A program made the translations under genes and the position numbers. The notes under the pieces are model-generated. The model was given only the letters and a program-made list of their open reading frames with translations, did not search any database and was not told the DNA's origin. Source: an uncultured Alphaproteobacteria bacterium (lineage in GTDB: Bacteria; Pseudomonadota; Alphaproteobacteria; Methylaequorales; Methylaequoraceae). From it: a DNA stretch of 39,893 nt. Below are positions 9,097-18,592 of this stretch, in pieces; within the stretch, counting starts at the first letter, position 1; every line of letters begins with the position of its first letter. The stretch covers positions 1 through 39,893 of the forward strand of contig CACAYF010000013.1 of the NCBI GenBank assembly GCA_902536655.1. The letters run 5' to 3'.

Positions 9097-10310
9097 ACAT
9101 TATTCAAAGTAAAGAAAAATATTGCGTTTTTGACATAGGTACTGACAAACTTGTTTGTCTTTTTTTCAAAATAAAAGATAACAAACCTTACATATTAGGA
9201 ATGGATCATCAAAAAAGTAACGGATTCTTAAATAATAATGAAATTGATCAACACAAACTTTCCCTAACAATTGCTAAAGCTATTAAAAAAGGCTTGCCAA
9301 AAAAATCAAAAATTAGTGATTACAAATGTTTCAGCAACTTAACAGATATAAATTTAATAAGTAAAAAAAATTACAGTGAAATTTATTCTGGAAAAATTGC
9401 AATTACCAAAAAAGATATCAGGAAAATTTATAAAAAGTCAATTATAGAGTCAAGATTAAGAGGTAGGTACCTTGTGCATTCTTATCCTTTAAACTTTAGA
9501 ATTAACAATAAAATTATTAACGATCCGTTAGGGCAAGAATCTGACAAATTTGGAATACTTTCATTCAATGTCTACACAAGTTATAATTTATTTGAAATTA
9601 TAAATAAATGTTTTAAGAATCAAAAAATTAATATAAAAAGTTATTTTGACTCTGGTATAGCTTCTTCAAAAGCAAACCTAACCAATACAGAAAAAGCTAA
9701 AGGTGTTGCCTGTATTGACATTGGTGCGAAAACTTCAAAAATTGCTGTTTTTGTTGAAGAGAAAATTGTTTACACAAAGGTAGTTGGAATTGGCGGCGAA
9801 CATGTAACCAACGACATAGCTAGAGGTCTGGAGATTTCAAGAGAATCAGCAGAGCATTCAAAAATCATTTATGGAACTCTTAACCTTCCTTTTAATGAAA
9901 AAATAGAAATTAATTCTGAAAATTTTAAAAATAAAACAATTAGTAGGAATTTACTTTATGGAATTATTAAACCAAGATATGAAGAAATATTTGAAATTAT
10001 AAGAGACCATATTTTTGATGATATTAATGCAAGAGTAAGTATTAAATCAATTGTAATTACAGGAGGGGCAAGTAAAATTTACGGACTAACTGACATTTCT
10101 GAGAGTATATTTAACAGAAGAGTTAGGATAGGCTCTAATAGCAACAGAGAAAGTTTTTTTCATAATAAGCCTGAATTTAGTACAATATTAGGTTTAATAA
10201 AGTTAGCACATGAAAATAATAAGTTTAATAATTTAAATGAATTGTCAAAAAATAATTTTTTTAGAGCATTCGATAAACTTGAAAATTGGATAGAAGAAAG
10301 TTACGCATAG
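9090..10310 (+). CDS. ftsA: Cell division protein FtsA (actin-like FtsZ anchor)
   Basis: FtsA is an actin-fold ATPase that tethers FtsZ filaments to the inner membrane and recruits later divisome proteins. Over 406 residues one sees the phosphate-1 loop (VFDIGTDKLVC), a 1C/SHS2-like region after it, the phosphate-2 loop (CIDIGAKTSKIA), the GIGGEHVTNDIARGL segment, and the adenosine loop (VITGGASKIYG). The last residues (KLENWIEESYA) look like the amphipathic membrane-targeting helix. It overlaps ftsQ by 7 nt. The unusual point is what follows: ftsZ, the usual next gene, is missing, and lpxC starts 65 nt downstream. Confidence 0.94.
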   Translation: MLNIIQSKEKYCVFDIGTDKLVCLFFKIKDNKPYILGMDHQKSNGFLNNNEIDQHKLSLTIAKAIKKGLPKKSKISDYKCFSNLTDINLISKKNYSEIYSGKIAITKKDIRKIYKKSIIESRLRGRYLVHSYPLNFRINNKIINDPLGQESDKFGILSFNVYTSYNLFEIINKCFKNQKINIKSYFDSGIASSKANLTNTEKAKGVACIDIGAKTSKIAVFVEEKIVYTKVVGIGGEHVTNDIARGLEISRESAEHSKIIYGTLNLPFNEKIEINSENFKNKTISRNLLYGIIKPRYEEIFEIIRDHIFDDINARVSIKSIVITGGASKIYGLTDISESIFNRRVRIGSNSNRESFFHNKPEFSTILGLIKLAHENNKFNNLNELSKNNFFRAFDKLENWIEESYA

Positions 10311-10349
10311 ATTTTGAAACAAATTGTAACTTTTTGTGATTTGAATATT

Positions 10350-10358
10350 TGTTAGAAT
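10350..10358 (+). promoter_or_regulatory. Candidate extended -10 element upstream of lpxC
   Basis: The 65-nt gap between ftsA and lpxC holds TGTTAGAAT, which matches TGnTATAAT with one mismatch, 17 nt upstream of the lpxC ATG. No good -35 is visible at the right spacing. This is one of the few breaks in an otherwise overlapping gene run, so a separate promoter for lpxC-bamD-recN is plausible. In DNA this AT-rich such a match can occur by chance. Confidence 0.3.
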
Positions 10359-10375
10359 TTCGTTAATAATTAGAT

Positions 10376-11308
10376 ATGTTACAAGTTAATAATAAAGTTG
10401 AAAATAAACATCTGTTTATCGAGCCTGTACTTCCTAAATTTCTGACCGCTGTAAGACAAAAAACTTTGCAAAATGAAATAGTTTTTAAAGGAATTGGTCT
10501 CCACACCGGCAATAAAGTATCAATGAAAATTTTTCCAGCAATCGAAAATTCTGGAATTGTTTTTAGACGTAAGATAGGGAATAAAGCTATTTTAATTAAC
10601 GCAGATTATAGAAACGTAAAGTCGACAAAGCTTTGTACTCTTTTGTCAGATAGAGATGGAAATTTTGTGTCAACTGTCGAACACATTTTATCAGCACTAT
10701 ATGCATTTGAAATTGACAATGTTATTATAGAATTAACTTCAAACGAAATTCCAGTGTATGACGGATCTGCACACGATTTTGTAAAGAAAATTAAAGAAGT
10801 TGGTTTTGAAGAACAGGAATCATTCAAAAAATTTATTAAAATAAAAAAACCTGTAGAAGTAAAATCAGGAGAAAAATACGCCAGAGTTTGTCCATTCGAC
10901 AACACTCTCATTTCAACCGAAATAGATTATGAACACAAATTAATTGGAAAACAAAGTATTTCCGTAATGCTTACACCTCAAATTTATGAATCTCAAATTT
11001 GTAAGGCCAGAACTTTCGGTTTTCTTAAAGATGTAGAACATCTCAGAAAAAATAAATTAGCTCTTGGTGGAAGCCTAGACAACGCTGTTGTATTAGACGA
11101 AGATAATGTGTTAAATAAAGATGGACTTAGATTTAGCGATGAATTTGTCCGTCACAAACTTCTTGACTTTATTGGTGATATTTCTCTGTCAGGTTATAGA
11201 ATACTAGGTTCATTTTTTTCATCACATCCTGGACATGAAATAAACATTCAACTATTAAAGAGAATTTTTCAATCCCCTACTAATTGGGAACTAGTCTGCT
11301 CTAATTAA
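10376..11308 (+). CDS. lpxC: UDP-3-O-acyl-N-acetylglucosamine deacetylase (LpxC)
   Basis: LpxC is the zinc-dependent deacetylase of the committed step of lipid A synthesis in the cytoplasm. The 310-residue protein has GIGLHTG (39-45), VEHILSALYA with the first zinc ligand H103 next to E102, RHKLLDFIGD with the other ligands H260 and D264, and SSHPGHEIN with the catalytic-site H287. These sit about 24 residues later than in E. coli LpxC, so there is an N-terminal extension of roughly 24-27 residues before the usual RQKTLQNEI start. No ATG, GTG or TTG lies between 10376 and that point, so the extension seems genuine. lpxC is immediately downstream of ftsA, where ftsZ would be expected. Confidence 0.96.
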   Translation: MLQVNNKVENKHLFIEPVLPKFLTAVRQKTLQNEIVFKGIGLHTGNKVSMKIFPAIENSGIVFRRKIGNKAILINADYRNVKSTKLCTLLSDRDGNFVSTVEHILSALYAFEIDNVIIELTSNEIPVYDGSAHDFVKKIKEVGFEEQESFKKFIKIKKPVEVKSGEKYARVCPFDNTLISTEIDYEHKLIGKQSISVMLTPQIYESQICKARTFGFLKDVEHLRKNKLALGGSLDNAVVLDEDNVLNKDGLRFSDEFVRHKLLDFIGDISLSGYRILGSFFSSHPGHEINIQLLKRIFQSPTNWELVCSN

Positions 11309-11356
11309 ATTAAAATTTTCTTTATAAATAAATTAAATCATTTAAAAATAATTAGC

Positions 11357-12184
11357 ATGAATATAAATGTGCTAACCCTGATTTTGATTTTATTTTTTTC
11401 TTCTTGTTCTTCAGATCAAGAAATTAAAACAAATATAGCTAATTCAGATGATGTAGGCTTGTATAATTCAGGAATGAAAAATTTAAAAAAGCTACAATAT
11501 GAAGATGCAATTGATAATTTTAGTGAGCTTGAAATTCAGTACCCCTACTCACCCTGGGCTTCTAGAGGACAATTGATGATTGGTTTTGCTCACTATTCAG
11601 CAAATGAGTATGATGAGGCAATTCTAAATTTGAGTAAGTTTGTGGAACTTAATCCAAATCACGAATTAATACCTTATGCAATTTATCTTAAAGCCTACTC
11701 TTATTTTGAAAGAATTCCAGACATAAATCTCGATCAAAAATTTTCTACCAGAGCTTATCAAGAATTTTCAGAATTAATAAATAGGTATCCAAAATCTAAG
11801 TATGCAGTCAAATCCAAAAAACATATACAAAAACTAAAAAATCATTTAGCGGCCAAGGAAATAAAAATAGGTAAATATTATCAATCTAAGGGCGATTACT
11901 TGGCAGCCGTTAAAAGATACAAAGTCGTTTTAAGAGAATATAGACAATCAACTCAAATACCAGAATCCATTTTTAGATTAATTGAATCTTATGTTTCTAT
12001 TGGCTTAATTAAGCAATCGTACTATCTTTTCAAAATATTAGAGTATAATTTTCCAAGGTCTCAATGGACTCGCGAGGGATCAAAAATTGTGGAAAAATAT
12101 AAAATTAATAAAAATTTGGCAAAATACAAAAAAAAACAACTTGATCTTAAAAAATTAAAATCATCTGACCTAGATTTACTTTAA
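11357..12184 (+). CDS. bamD: Outer-membrane assembly lipoprotein BamD (ComL/YfiO)
   Basis: BamD is the essential lipoprotein of the BAM complex that inserts beta-barrel proteins into the outer membrane. The 275-residue product starts with a hydrophobic signal and a lipobox-like FSSC (Cys at 17). It then has tetratricopeptide-like helical repeats: the segments around YNSGMKNLKKLQYEDAIDNF, SANEYDEAILNLSKFVE and QSKGDYLAAVKRYKVVLREY have the TPR spacing. The ELEIQYPYSPWASRGQLMIG segment is typical of BamD. It sits between lpxC and recN, as in other alphaproteobacteria, and ends 2 nt before recN. The last 30 or so residues are Lys-rich and not conserved. Confidence 0.92.
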   Translation: MNINVLTLILILFFSSCSSDQEIKTNIANSDDVGLYNSGMKNLKKLQYEDAIDNFSELEIQYPYSPWASRGQLMIGFAHYSANEYDEAILNLSKFVELNPNHELIPYAIYLKAYSYFERIPDINLDQKFSTRAYQEFSELINRYPKSKYAVKSKKHIQKLKNHLAAKEIKIGKYYQSKGDYLAAVKRYKVVLREYRQSTQIPESIFRLIESYVSIGLIKQSYYLFKILEYNFPRSQWTREGSKIVEKYKINKNLAKYKKKQLDLKKLKSSDLDLL

Positions 12185-12186
12185 CT

Positions 12187-13839
12187 ATGATTAGACATCT
12201 ATCAATAAACAATCTAATGTTAATAGATAAGATTGAGATGGATTTTGGCATTGGTTTGTGTGTGTTAACTGGAGAAACTGGTGCAGGAAAATCCATGATT
12301 CTCGAATCATTGGAGCTTCTATCTGGAAGAAGAGTTAAAACAAATATACGTCCAGACAATGGACAAACAACTATAATTACTGCTTTAGTTGAAATTTCAA
12401 AATATACCTTCATTAAAAAGGTTTTGGATCAGCTTGATATTAATGTTGAAGATGAAATAATTATTAAAAGAATAATTGACAGTCATGGTAAAAGTAAGGC
12501 TTTAATAAATGATAATCTTGTTAGTTTAACAACTCTAAAAGCAATAACTTCAAATCTTTTTGAAATTCATAGTCAGTTTTCAGAACAAGGATTACTTGAT
12601 AACTCAACACATATGTCAACATTAGATGATTTTGGTAATTACCAGAGTGAATTAAAAAAACTATCTGAAACATGGCTTGAATTGAGAGCTGCAGAAAAAA
12701 AATATCTTGTAGAGCTATCTAGATTTGAAGAAATTAAAAATAAGAGAGACGAATTTGAAATTTATTACAATGAGTTGAAAAATTTTGAACCAAAAAAAGG
12801 AGAATTTGAAAAACTAGAGCAAAAAAAAAAAATTTTACAAAATTCTAGAAAAATAAATGAGAATTTAAACGAAATAATAAATAACTTTATAAGAGAAGAT
12901 CCTCCGGGTATTGAAAAATTATTTTCTAAAAATTTGTTAATGCTCAACCAAATCCGAGAACTTTTAGATCAAACAACCATAACTGAGATAGAAAAACTAG
13001 ATTCTATATCTTATGAAGCATCTGAAATTTGTAGAACACTTGAAAACTTTTTAAGTAAAGAACTTGACCATAGTTCTCTAGAAAAGATTGATGATAGGGT
13101 ATCTGATTACAAAAGATTTTCACAAAAACATTCAATTGAACCTGATCTTTTAGAATCAAAATTAATTGAAATAAAAAATAAATTACAATTAAGCGAAGAA
13201 AGCAATTTAAATATTAAAAAACTGACCGATAACTTAAAAGATATAGAAAAAAAATATCTAGACCAATCGAGACTAATTTCAAATCTTAGAAAAAAAAACG
13301 CTGAGATAATGGATAATAAAATTAATTCTGAGTTTCCTGAACTTAAATTAGAGAATGCAAGGTTTAAAACAGTTATAAGTGATTGTGAAAGTACTGAATT
13401 TGGAAAAGATAAAGTCGTGTTTAATATTAAAACTAATCCAAAATCTAAAATGGGTGAAATTAAAAGTATTTCATCAGGGGGAGAACTTTGCAGAATTGCT
13501 CTTGCTATAAAGGTAACAGCAGAACAAGAAAGTGTTTCTACAGTGGTATTTGATGAAGTGGATAGTGGAATAGGTGGAGCAGTTTCAACAGCAGTTGGAG
13601 AAAGATTAAAAAAGTTAGGGAAAAATAGGCAAGTTTTGGTCGTAACACATTCTCCTCAAGTTGCCTCGCTTGGTGTTCATCACTTTTTAGTTAAAAAAAA
13701 ATTACTAAATGACATGACATTCATAGACGTTGTTAAAATCTATGGCCATGACAAAACCAATGAAATAGCAAGAATGTTATCTGGAAAACAAATTACAAAT
13801 GAAGCAATTGAAGCAGCAAAAAAACTTATTGAAAGTTAA
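12187..13839 (+). CDS. recN: DNA repair protein RecN
   Basis: RecN is an SMC-like ATPase that acts on DNA double-strand breaks. The 550-residue protein has the Walker A GETGAGKS (29-36), the early LFEIHSQFSEQGLL segment, a central coiled coil rich in Lys and Glu (roughly 155-375), the ABC signature SSGGELCRIALA, the Walker B region VVFDEVDSGIGG, and the His-switch region VVTHSPQVAS. The length is normal for the family. It starts 2 nt after bamD and converges with pepP across 22 nt in which I see no terminator hairpin. A run of 12 A (12821-12832) lies in the coiled-coil coding part. Confidence 0.96.
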   Translation: MIRHLSINNLMLIDKIEMDFGIGLCVLTGETGAGKSMILESLELLSGRRVKTNIRPDNGQTTIITALVEISKYTFIKKVLDQLDINVEDEIIIKRIIDSHGKSKALINDNLVSLTTLKAITSNLFEIHSQFSEQGLLDNSTHMSTLDDFGNYQSELKKLSETWLELRAAEKKYLVELSRFEEIKNKRDEFEIYYNELKNFEPKKGEFEKLEQKKKILQNSRKINENLNEIINNFIREDPPGIEKLFSKNLLMLNQIRELLDQTTITEIEKLDSISYEASEICRTLENFLSKELDHSSLEKIDDRVSDYKRFSQKHSIEPDLLESKLIEIKNKLQLSEESNLNIKKLTDNLKDIEKKYLDQSRLISNLRKKNAEIMDNKINSEFPELKLENARFKTVISDCESTEFGKDKVVFNIKTNPKSKMGEIKSISSGGELCRIALAIKVTAEQESVSTVVFDEVDSGIGGAVSTAVGERLKKLGKNRQVLVVTHSPQVASLGVHHFLVKKKLLNDMTFIDVVKIYGHDKTNEIARMLSGKQITNEAIEAAKKLIES

Positions 13840-13861
13840 TTGTTTTGTGATTGTTGAGGTT

Positions 13862-15601
13862 TTAAAAGTGTTGAGTCTTTTTAAATAACCATAATTTTTC
13901 TTTTTGCTTGAGATATTTTTTTAGTTTTTTGTATACATCTGAATGATATCTATTGATCCATTTTTTTTGAACATCGGTCAATAAGTCTAAATCTATAAGA
14001 TTTTTTTCATAAGGATAAAGAGTCAAATTTTTAAATTCTAAAAATCCTTTGTATCTTGAAGGTATAATCAATAAAAGATTTTCTATTCTTATTCCATAAC
14101 AATCGCTTTTATAATATCCAGGTTCATTTGATAGGATCATCCCCTCTTTCAGCTCGGATTTATTAAAATTTTGGGAAATTGATTGGGGTCCTTCGTGCAC
14201 TCCTAAAAAACTGCCAACTCCGTGTCCAGTTCCATGACTATAATCCAAACCATTTTGCCACAAACTATATCTAGCCAAACTATCTATTTGATGTCCTCTT
14301 GTTCCTCTAGGGAATTTAATCATAGCAAGATTTATGTGTCCTTTTAAAACTCTTGTATAATTCAAAATATACTCTTTTTTAGGTTTGCTACCTCCAATAA
14401 AAATTGTTCTAGTGACGTCAGTTGTAGCTCCTAAATATTGTGCCCCAGAATCACACAAAAATAACTGTCCTGAAATTAATCTTTTGTTATTTTGAATCGG
14501 ATTATAGTGAATAACTGATGCATTCTTTCCAAAAGCTGAAATAGTTGGAAAACTTGAGGAAAAATAATTTTTATTTTGTTTTCTAAAATCTTCAAGCTTT
14601 CTTGAAACATTTACCTCGTCTAGATCATAAGAAAATTTTGTTTTTTCTAACCAATAAAAGAACTTAACAAGAGAAACACCATCTAAAATATGGTATTTGA
14701 TGGAATGTTTTATCTCAACTTCATTTTTTTTGCATCTTATATTAATGCAGGGGTCTTCTATTAGATCAGGTTTAAGTCCTCCTGATTTCATAAGCTCGTA
14801 ATGAAAATATGATGATGAGGAATTTAGAGCGAGCTTCTTATTCTTAGGTAATTTCAAAATCTCAGATTCAAATTCTTCGAAATCAAACGTTTGAACTCCT
14901 TTTACTTTTACTTTACATGGAAACTTATTCAAATCGGCAAATAGTTTAATTATAGTTTTAGTTACAATTGCTCTGCAAAGAATAATTGGTGTATGTTCCA
15001 AATCAAAACCCCTTAAATTCATAAGCCAGCAAATTGATTCGGATGAAGTTAAAATTAAAAAATCGTAATTAATTTCATTAAATATCCTTTCCTTTTTAGA
15101 TAATGTGTCTTCACCAGATATTTGTTTTTCTAAAAAGAAACAGTATTTTTTACTTTTCTGAACTTTTCTGTCCCAAATCTTATCTATAATATTTTTTTTA
15201 TCATGATAGATCTTTATAGAGTTTAACTCAGCAATCCTTTTTAATTCTTTTACAAATTTAATATTAAAGATTCTGTAATCTATCAGCATTGTTTTATGTT
15301 TGATGTTTTTTTGTAAAAATGAGAAAAAACTTTCATTTTGTATGTCAATAATTTTGAATTTAGAATCTATTTCTTTTTTTGCTTGTAAAATATATCTACC
15401 ATCAGTAAAAAAGAAATTTTCTTTCTTGGATATTAATGCAATTCCATTCGAGCCAGAAAAGTTTGTAAGCCATTGTAATCTCTTGTTTTGATCTGGAGTG
15501 TATTCAAGTAAATTTTCGTCGTTAGTAGAAATTACATAAAAATCAATTTTCTTAAGAGAAATTTCTTTTGTTAATTTTTCTAAATTATTTATCATGTTCA
15601 T
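13862..15601 (-). CDS. pepP: Xaa-Pro aminopeptidase (M24B metallopeptidase)
   Basis: This cytoplasmic two-metal aminopeptidase removes N-terminal residues preceding proline. The 579-residue protein has two creatinase-type N-terminal domains (about 1-300) and a C-terminal pita-bread catalytic domain. The metal ligands are all visible: D384 and D395 in CDSGAQYLGATTDVTRT, H460 in SHGTGHGVG, E493 in SNEPGYY and E507 in IRIEN. The long form with two N-terminal domains resembles eukaryotic-type aminopeptidase P rather than short PepP or PepQ. The ATG overlaps the prmA stop by 4 nt. It appears to be the last gene of the metF operon. Its exact peptide substrates cannot be read from sequence. Confidence 0.93.
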   Translation of the reverse strand: MNMINNLEKLTKEISLKKIDFYVISTNDENLLEYTPDQNKRLQWLTNFSGSNGIALISKKENFFFTDGRYILQAKKEIDSKFKIIDIQNESFFSFLQKNIKHKTMLIDYRIFNIKFVKELKRIAELNSIKIYHDKKNIIDKIWDRKVQKSKKYCFFLEKQISGEDTLSKKERIFNEINYDFLILTSSESICWLMNLRGFDLEHTPIILCRAIVTKTIIKLFADLNKFPCKVKVKGVQTFDFEEFESEILKLPKNKKLALNSSSSYFHYELMKSGGLKPDLIEDPCINIRCKKNEVEIKHSIKYHILDGVSLVKFFYWLEKTKFSYDLDEVNVSRKLEDFRKQNKNYFSSSFPTISAFGKNASVIHYNPIQNNKRLISGQLFLCDSGAQYLGATTDVTRTIFIGGSKPKKEYILNYTRVLKGHINLAMIKFPRGTRGHQIDSLARYSLWQNGLDYSHGTGHGVGSFLGVHEGPQSISQNFNKSELKEGMILSNEPGYYKSDCYGIRIENLLLIIPSRYKGFLEFKNLTLYPYEKNLIDLDLLTDVQKKWINRYHSDVYKKLKKYLKQKEKLWLFKKTQHF

Positions 15602-16452
15602 TTTCTTTTTTTCTCAAATATAAGTCCAACCCATTTGAAACTATAAAATTTTTTTTTTAATTTAAAGTTAAATTTATTGAAAATTGATATTATTTCCATT
15701 TCTTGATCAACGAGGATCCCCGATATAATTATTTCACCATTATTTTTTAATTTATTATAGTATTGTTTTACAAGTTTTCTGTGAGTTGTTAGTAATATGT
15801 TTGCAACTATCAAATCATAACTTTTATTTCTTAGAAAAAAACTATTTAAGCCATTTTGATGAAAAAACCTTACGTTATTCAAATGGTTAGTACTAAGATT
15901 TTTTAAAAAAGTTTCTTTAATTTTATTATCATTGTCAATAGAGTAAATTTTCTGTTTTGTAGTTTTATTTAATACGAATGATAAAATTCCAGAACCAGTT
16001 CCAACGTCACAAATTGAACTGTAATTCTTTTTCTTAATTAAATATTCTATACAAAAAATTGATAAAAAAGTTGATTCATGGCTCCCTGTTCCGAATGCAT
16101 TGTTAGCCGGAATTATTAATTTGAACTTTCTGTTCGATATTTTTTTTGATAGTCCCTGACTTATATAAAAGAATCCTGTTTGAGTGCCTTGATCGTCTTT
16201 AATATTTTGAAACACCCAATCTTTTTTTTTAATTGTAGTTAAAGTGAAATTACTAAATTTTTTTCTGAGTTTAACTGAAGAAAAGTTATTGATTTCTGAA
16301 TTATTTAAAAGAAGTTCTACTTTTAAAAAATCACCTTCTGGGAAAATTGAAATATTCTTATATTTTGTTAAAATCCAAGCTATTAAACTTTCATTTTTTT
16401 TTGATTTAATTAAAAAGGTAACTTTTTTCAAAATATTATAATTTTGTAACAA
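15598..16452 (-). CDS. prmA: Ribosomal protein L11 methyltransferase (PrmA)
   Basis: PrmA is an S-adenosylmethionine-dependent enzyme that trimethylates ribosomal protein L11. The 284-residue protein has a diverged N-terminal substrate-recognition domain and a C-terminal Rossmann methyltransferase domain. The PrmA signature AFGTGSHEST (119-128) is clear, followed by the SAM-binding loop CDVGTGSGILS (148-158) and the active-site VANILL segment. The start overlaps the uvrD end by 17 nt and the TGA stop overlaps the pepP ATG by 4 nt. The N-terminal third is weakly conserved and very Lys- and Phe-rich, consistent with AT-driven drift. Confidence 0.92.
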   Translation of the reverse strand: MLQNYNILKKVTFLIKSKKNESLIAWILTKYKNISIFPEGDFLKVELLLNNSEINNFSSVKLRKKFSNFTLTTIKKKDWVFQNIKDDQGTQTGFFYISQGLSKKISNRKFKLIIPANNAFGTGSHESTFLSIFCIEYLIKKKNYSSICDVGTGSGILSFVLNKTTKQKIYSIDNDNKIKETFLKNLSTNHLNNVRFFHQNGLNSFFLRNKSYDLIVANILLTTHRKLVKQYYNKLKNNGEIIISGILVDQEMEIISIFNKFNFKLKKKFYSFKWVGLIFEKKRK

Positions 16453-18571
16453 AATCAGAAAATACTTTTATTACTTCATCAGAATTTTCAAACCGTATTT
16501 GAAGTTTTTTATCCGATATTCCTAAGATTGTTCCAGAACCAAACTCTTTATGTTGAACTTTCTCTCCAACTTCAAAATCTGGATTTGAAAATTGCTCTAG
16601 TTTCATATTTCTTTTTTTAATATTTTCCACAACTTGAAAAACTTTACAACTTTGTTCAGGAAGTTCTGATAAAAACCTAGAAGGTATAGAACGATATATA
16701 CTGTAGTTGTATTGTTTTCTGTAATTTACATATGAAATATTTAATTCTTTTCTTGCCCGTGTTATACCTACATAAGCTAGGCGTCTCTCCTCTTCTAGTC
16801 CTTTGTTTCCATATTCATCAATGTTTCTTTGATTAGGAAAGATTCCCTCCTCCCAACCTGGAAGAAAAACAAAATCAAACTCAAGACCTTTTGCACTATG
16901 TAGTGTCATTAATGAAACTTTTTCATTAAAATCACTATCATTTAAAGTGTCATTCAAAAGACTGACTTCTTCAATAAATTCTTCTATTGAGTTTCTATTC
17001 TTCAAATCTGTTATAAGTTTTTTTAAATTTTCTAGTCTTCCTTCAGATTCTGGTGTTTTTTCTTTTTGAAGCATTTCAGTGTAACCAACTTCATCAAGCA
17101 GTGATCCGGCTACCTCGAAGTGTTTTGTACTTTTTAAAGCAGATGAATGTCTGTCAATAATAGAAATGAAATTTTGAATATTTTTTTTTTGTGAGGAATT
17201 TGATGTCCCTGATAAAATTAGAAGTTTCAAGGATTCATATAATGAGACATTTTTTTTTTGTACAATATCATAGAGGTTTTTAATTAAAGCCTTACCTAAC
17301 CCTCGCTTTGGAGTGTTTAATATTCTTTCCAACGATAAATTGTCTGACTTATTTATTAATATTCTAAAGTAAGCCATTGCGTCTTTGATTTCTGCTCTTT
17401 CATAAAATCTAAGGCCACCAACAACTCTGTATTTTATATTTTCTTTCAAAAATCGATCTTCAATATCTTTAAACTGAAAACTTGCTCTTGTTAAAATTGC
17501 AATGTTAGTAAGGGATATACCTTTTTTTTTAAATTCTTTGATTTTTTGTGCAATAAAAATTGCTTCAAAATCATCATCTTCGAAATTTCTGATTAAAACC
17601 GGATCACCATCTTTATCTGAGGTCCATAGTTTTTTACCTATCCTTTCTGTGTTTTCAGAAATTATTGATGATGCAGTTTTAAGAATATTACCTGTAGATC
17701 TATAATTCTGCTCCAGTCTAATAATATTTGAATTGTCAAAATCTCTTTCAAAATTTAGAATGTTTTTTAATTCTGCCCCTCTCCATCCATAAATTGATTG
17801 ATCCTCGTCTCCTACACAACACAAGTTTCTATTTAATTCTGTAAGTAATCTCAACATCATGTATTGTGCTGAATTTGTATCTTGATACTCATCTACTAAG
17901 GTGTATTTAAACTTTTTTTGATAAAATTCCAAGATTTGTTTATGTTCTTTAAATAATTTTATTGGTAATAGTATTAGATCTCCAAAATCAACTGAATTAT
18001 AATTTGAGAGTCTAGATTGATATGATTTGTAAACTTGTTTAAACTTACCTTTTGTTTCAATTTCGAATTCATGATTGTCAACATCCTCAGTTTCCAATCC
18101 AGCATTTTTAACTTGATCAATCATGTATAAAAAATTTTTAGGAACATAAACTTTTGGATCAAGATTTTCAAGAGAAATTACTTGCTTTACAAGCCTTAAT
18201 TGGTCATCTTTGTCTAATATCGTGAAATCATTTTTTAAACCAACCAATTCCGAGTTTCTTCTTAAAAATCTTAGTCCTATAGAATGAAATGTTCCAATAA
18301 ACATCCCCTCAATTGGATGGCTAAGCATCTTTTCAACTCTTGTTTTCATCTCGTGTGCAGCCTTATTAGTAAATGTGACACAAAAAATTTCAGACATTTT
18401 TGCTTTCCTGTTATATATAATATTTGCTAACCTTGACGTTAAAACTTTTGTTTTCCCAGTTCCTGCACCCGAAAGAACAAGTAATGGTCCTTCAGTATTT
18501 TGAACGGCTTGCTTTTGCTGCTCGTTAAGGCTAGAAAGAAAGTCTGGTTCTGGTAACTTTATTTTTTTCAT
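16436..18571 (-). CDS. uvrD: ATP-dependent DNA helicase UvrD/PcrA (SF1A)
   Basis: This is a 3'-5' superfamily 1 DNA helicase used in excision and mismatch repair and in clearing stalled polymerases. The 711-residue protein shows motif I GAGTGKT, motif II LVDEYQDTN, motif III VGDEDQSIYGWRGAE, motif IV LEQNYRST, motif V MTLHSAKGLEFDFVF and motif VI RRLAYVGITRAR in order. The C-terminal VGEKVQHKEFGSGTILGI tail is the Tudor-like RNA-polymerase-interacting domain typical of UvrD/PcrA. Rep and RecB-type helicases are less likely because of that tail. It starts 21 nt after metH ends and overlaps prmA by 17 nt. Confidence 0.95.
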   Translation of the reverse strand: MKKIKLPEPDFLSSLNEQQKQAVQNTEGPLLVLSGAGTGKTKVLTSRLANIIYNRKAKMSEIFCVTFTNKAAHEMKTRVEKMLSHPIEGMFIGTFHSIGLRFLRRNSELVGLKNDFTILDKDDQLRLVKQVISLENLDPKVYVPKNFLYMIDQVKNAGLETEDVDNHEFEIETKGKFKQVYKSYQSRLSNYNSVDFGDLILLPIKLFKEHKQILEFYQKKFKYTLVDEYQDTNSAQYMMLRLLTELNRNLCCVGDEDQSIYGWRGAELKNILNFERDFDNSNIIRLEQNYRSTGNILKTASSIISENTERIGKKLWTSDKDGDPVLIRNFEDDDFEAIFIAQKIKEFKKKGISLTNIAILTRASFQFKDIEDRFLKENIKYRVVGGLRFYERAEIKDAMAYFRILINKSDNLSLERILNTPKRGLGKALIKNLYDIVQKKNVSLYESLKLLILSGTSNSSQKKNIQNFISIIDRHSSALKSTKHFEVAGSLLDEVGYTEMLQKEKTPESEGRLENLKKLITDLKNRNSIEEFIEEVSLLNDTLNDSDFNEKVSLMTLHSAKGLEFDFVFLPGWEEGIFPNQRNIDEYGNKGLEEERRLAYVGITRARKELNISYVNYRKQYNYSIYRSIPSRFLSELPEQSCKVFQVVENIKKRNMKLEQFSNPDFEVGEKVQHKEFGSGTILGISDKKLQIRFENSDEVIKVFSDFVTKL

Positions 18572-18592
18572 AAGATAAAAAGAATAATCCTC

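Noticed and set aside
10376-11308. Start of LpxC at the conserved RQKTL segment
   Set aside because: The codons there (GTA, AGA) cannot start translation and no ATG, GTG or TTG lies between 10376 and that point, so the upstream ATG was kept.
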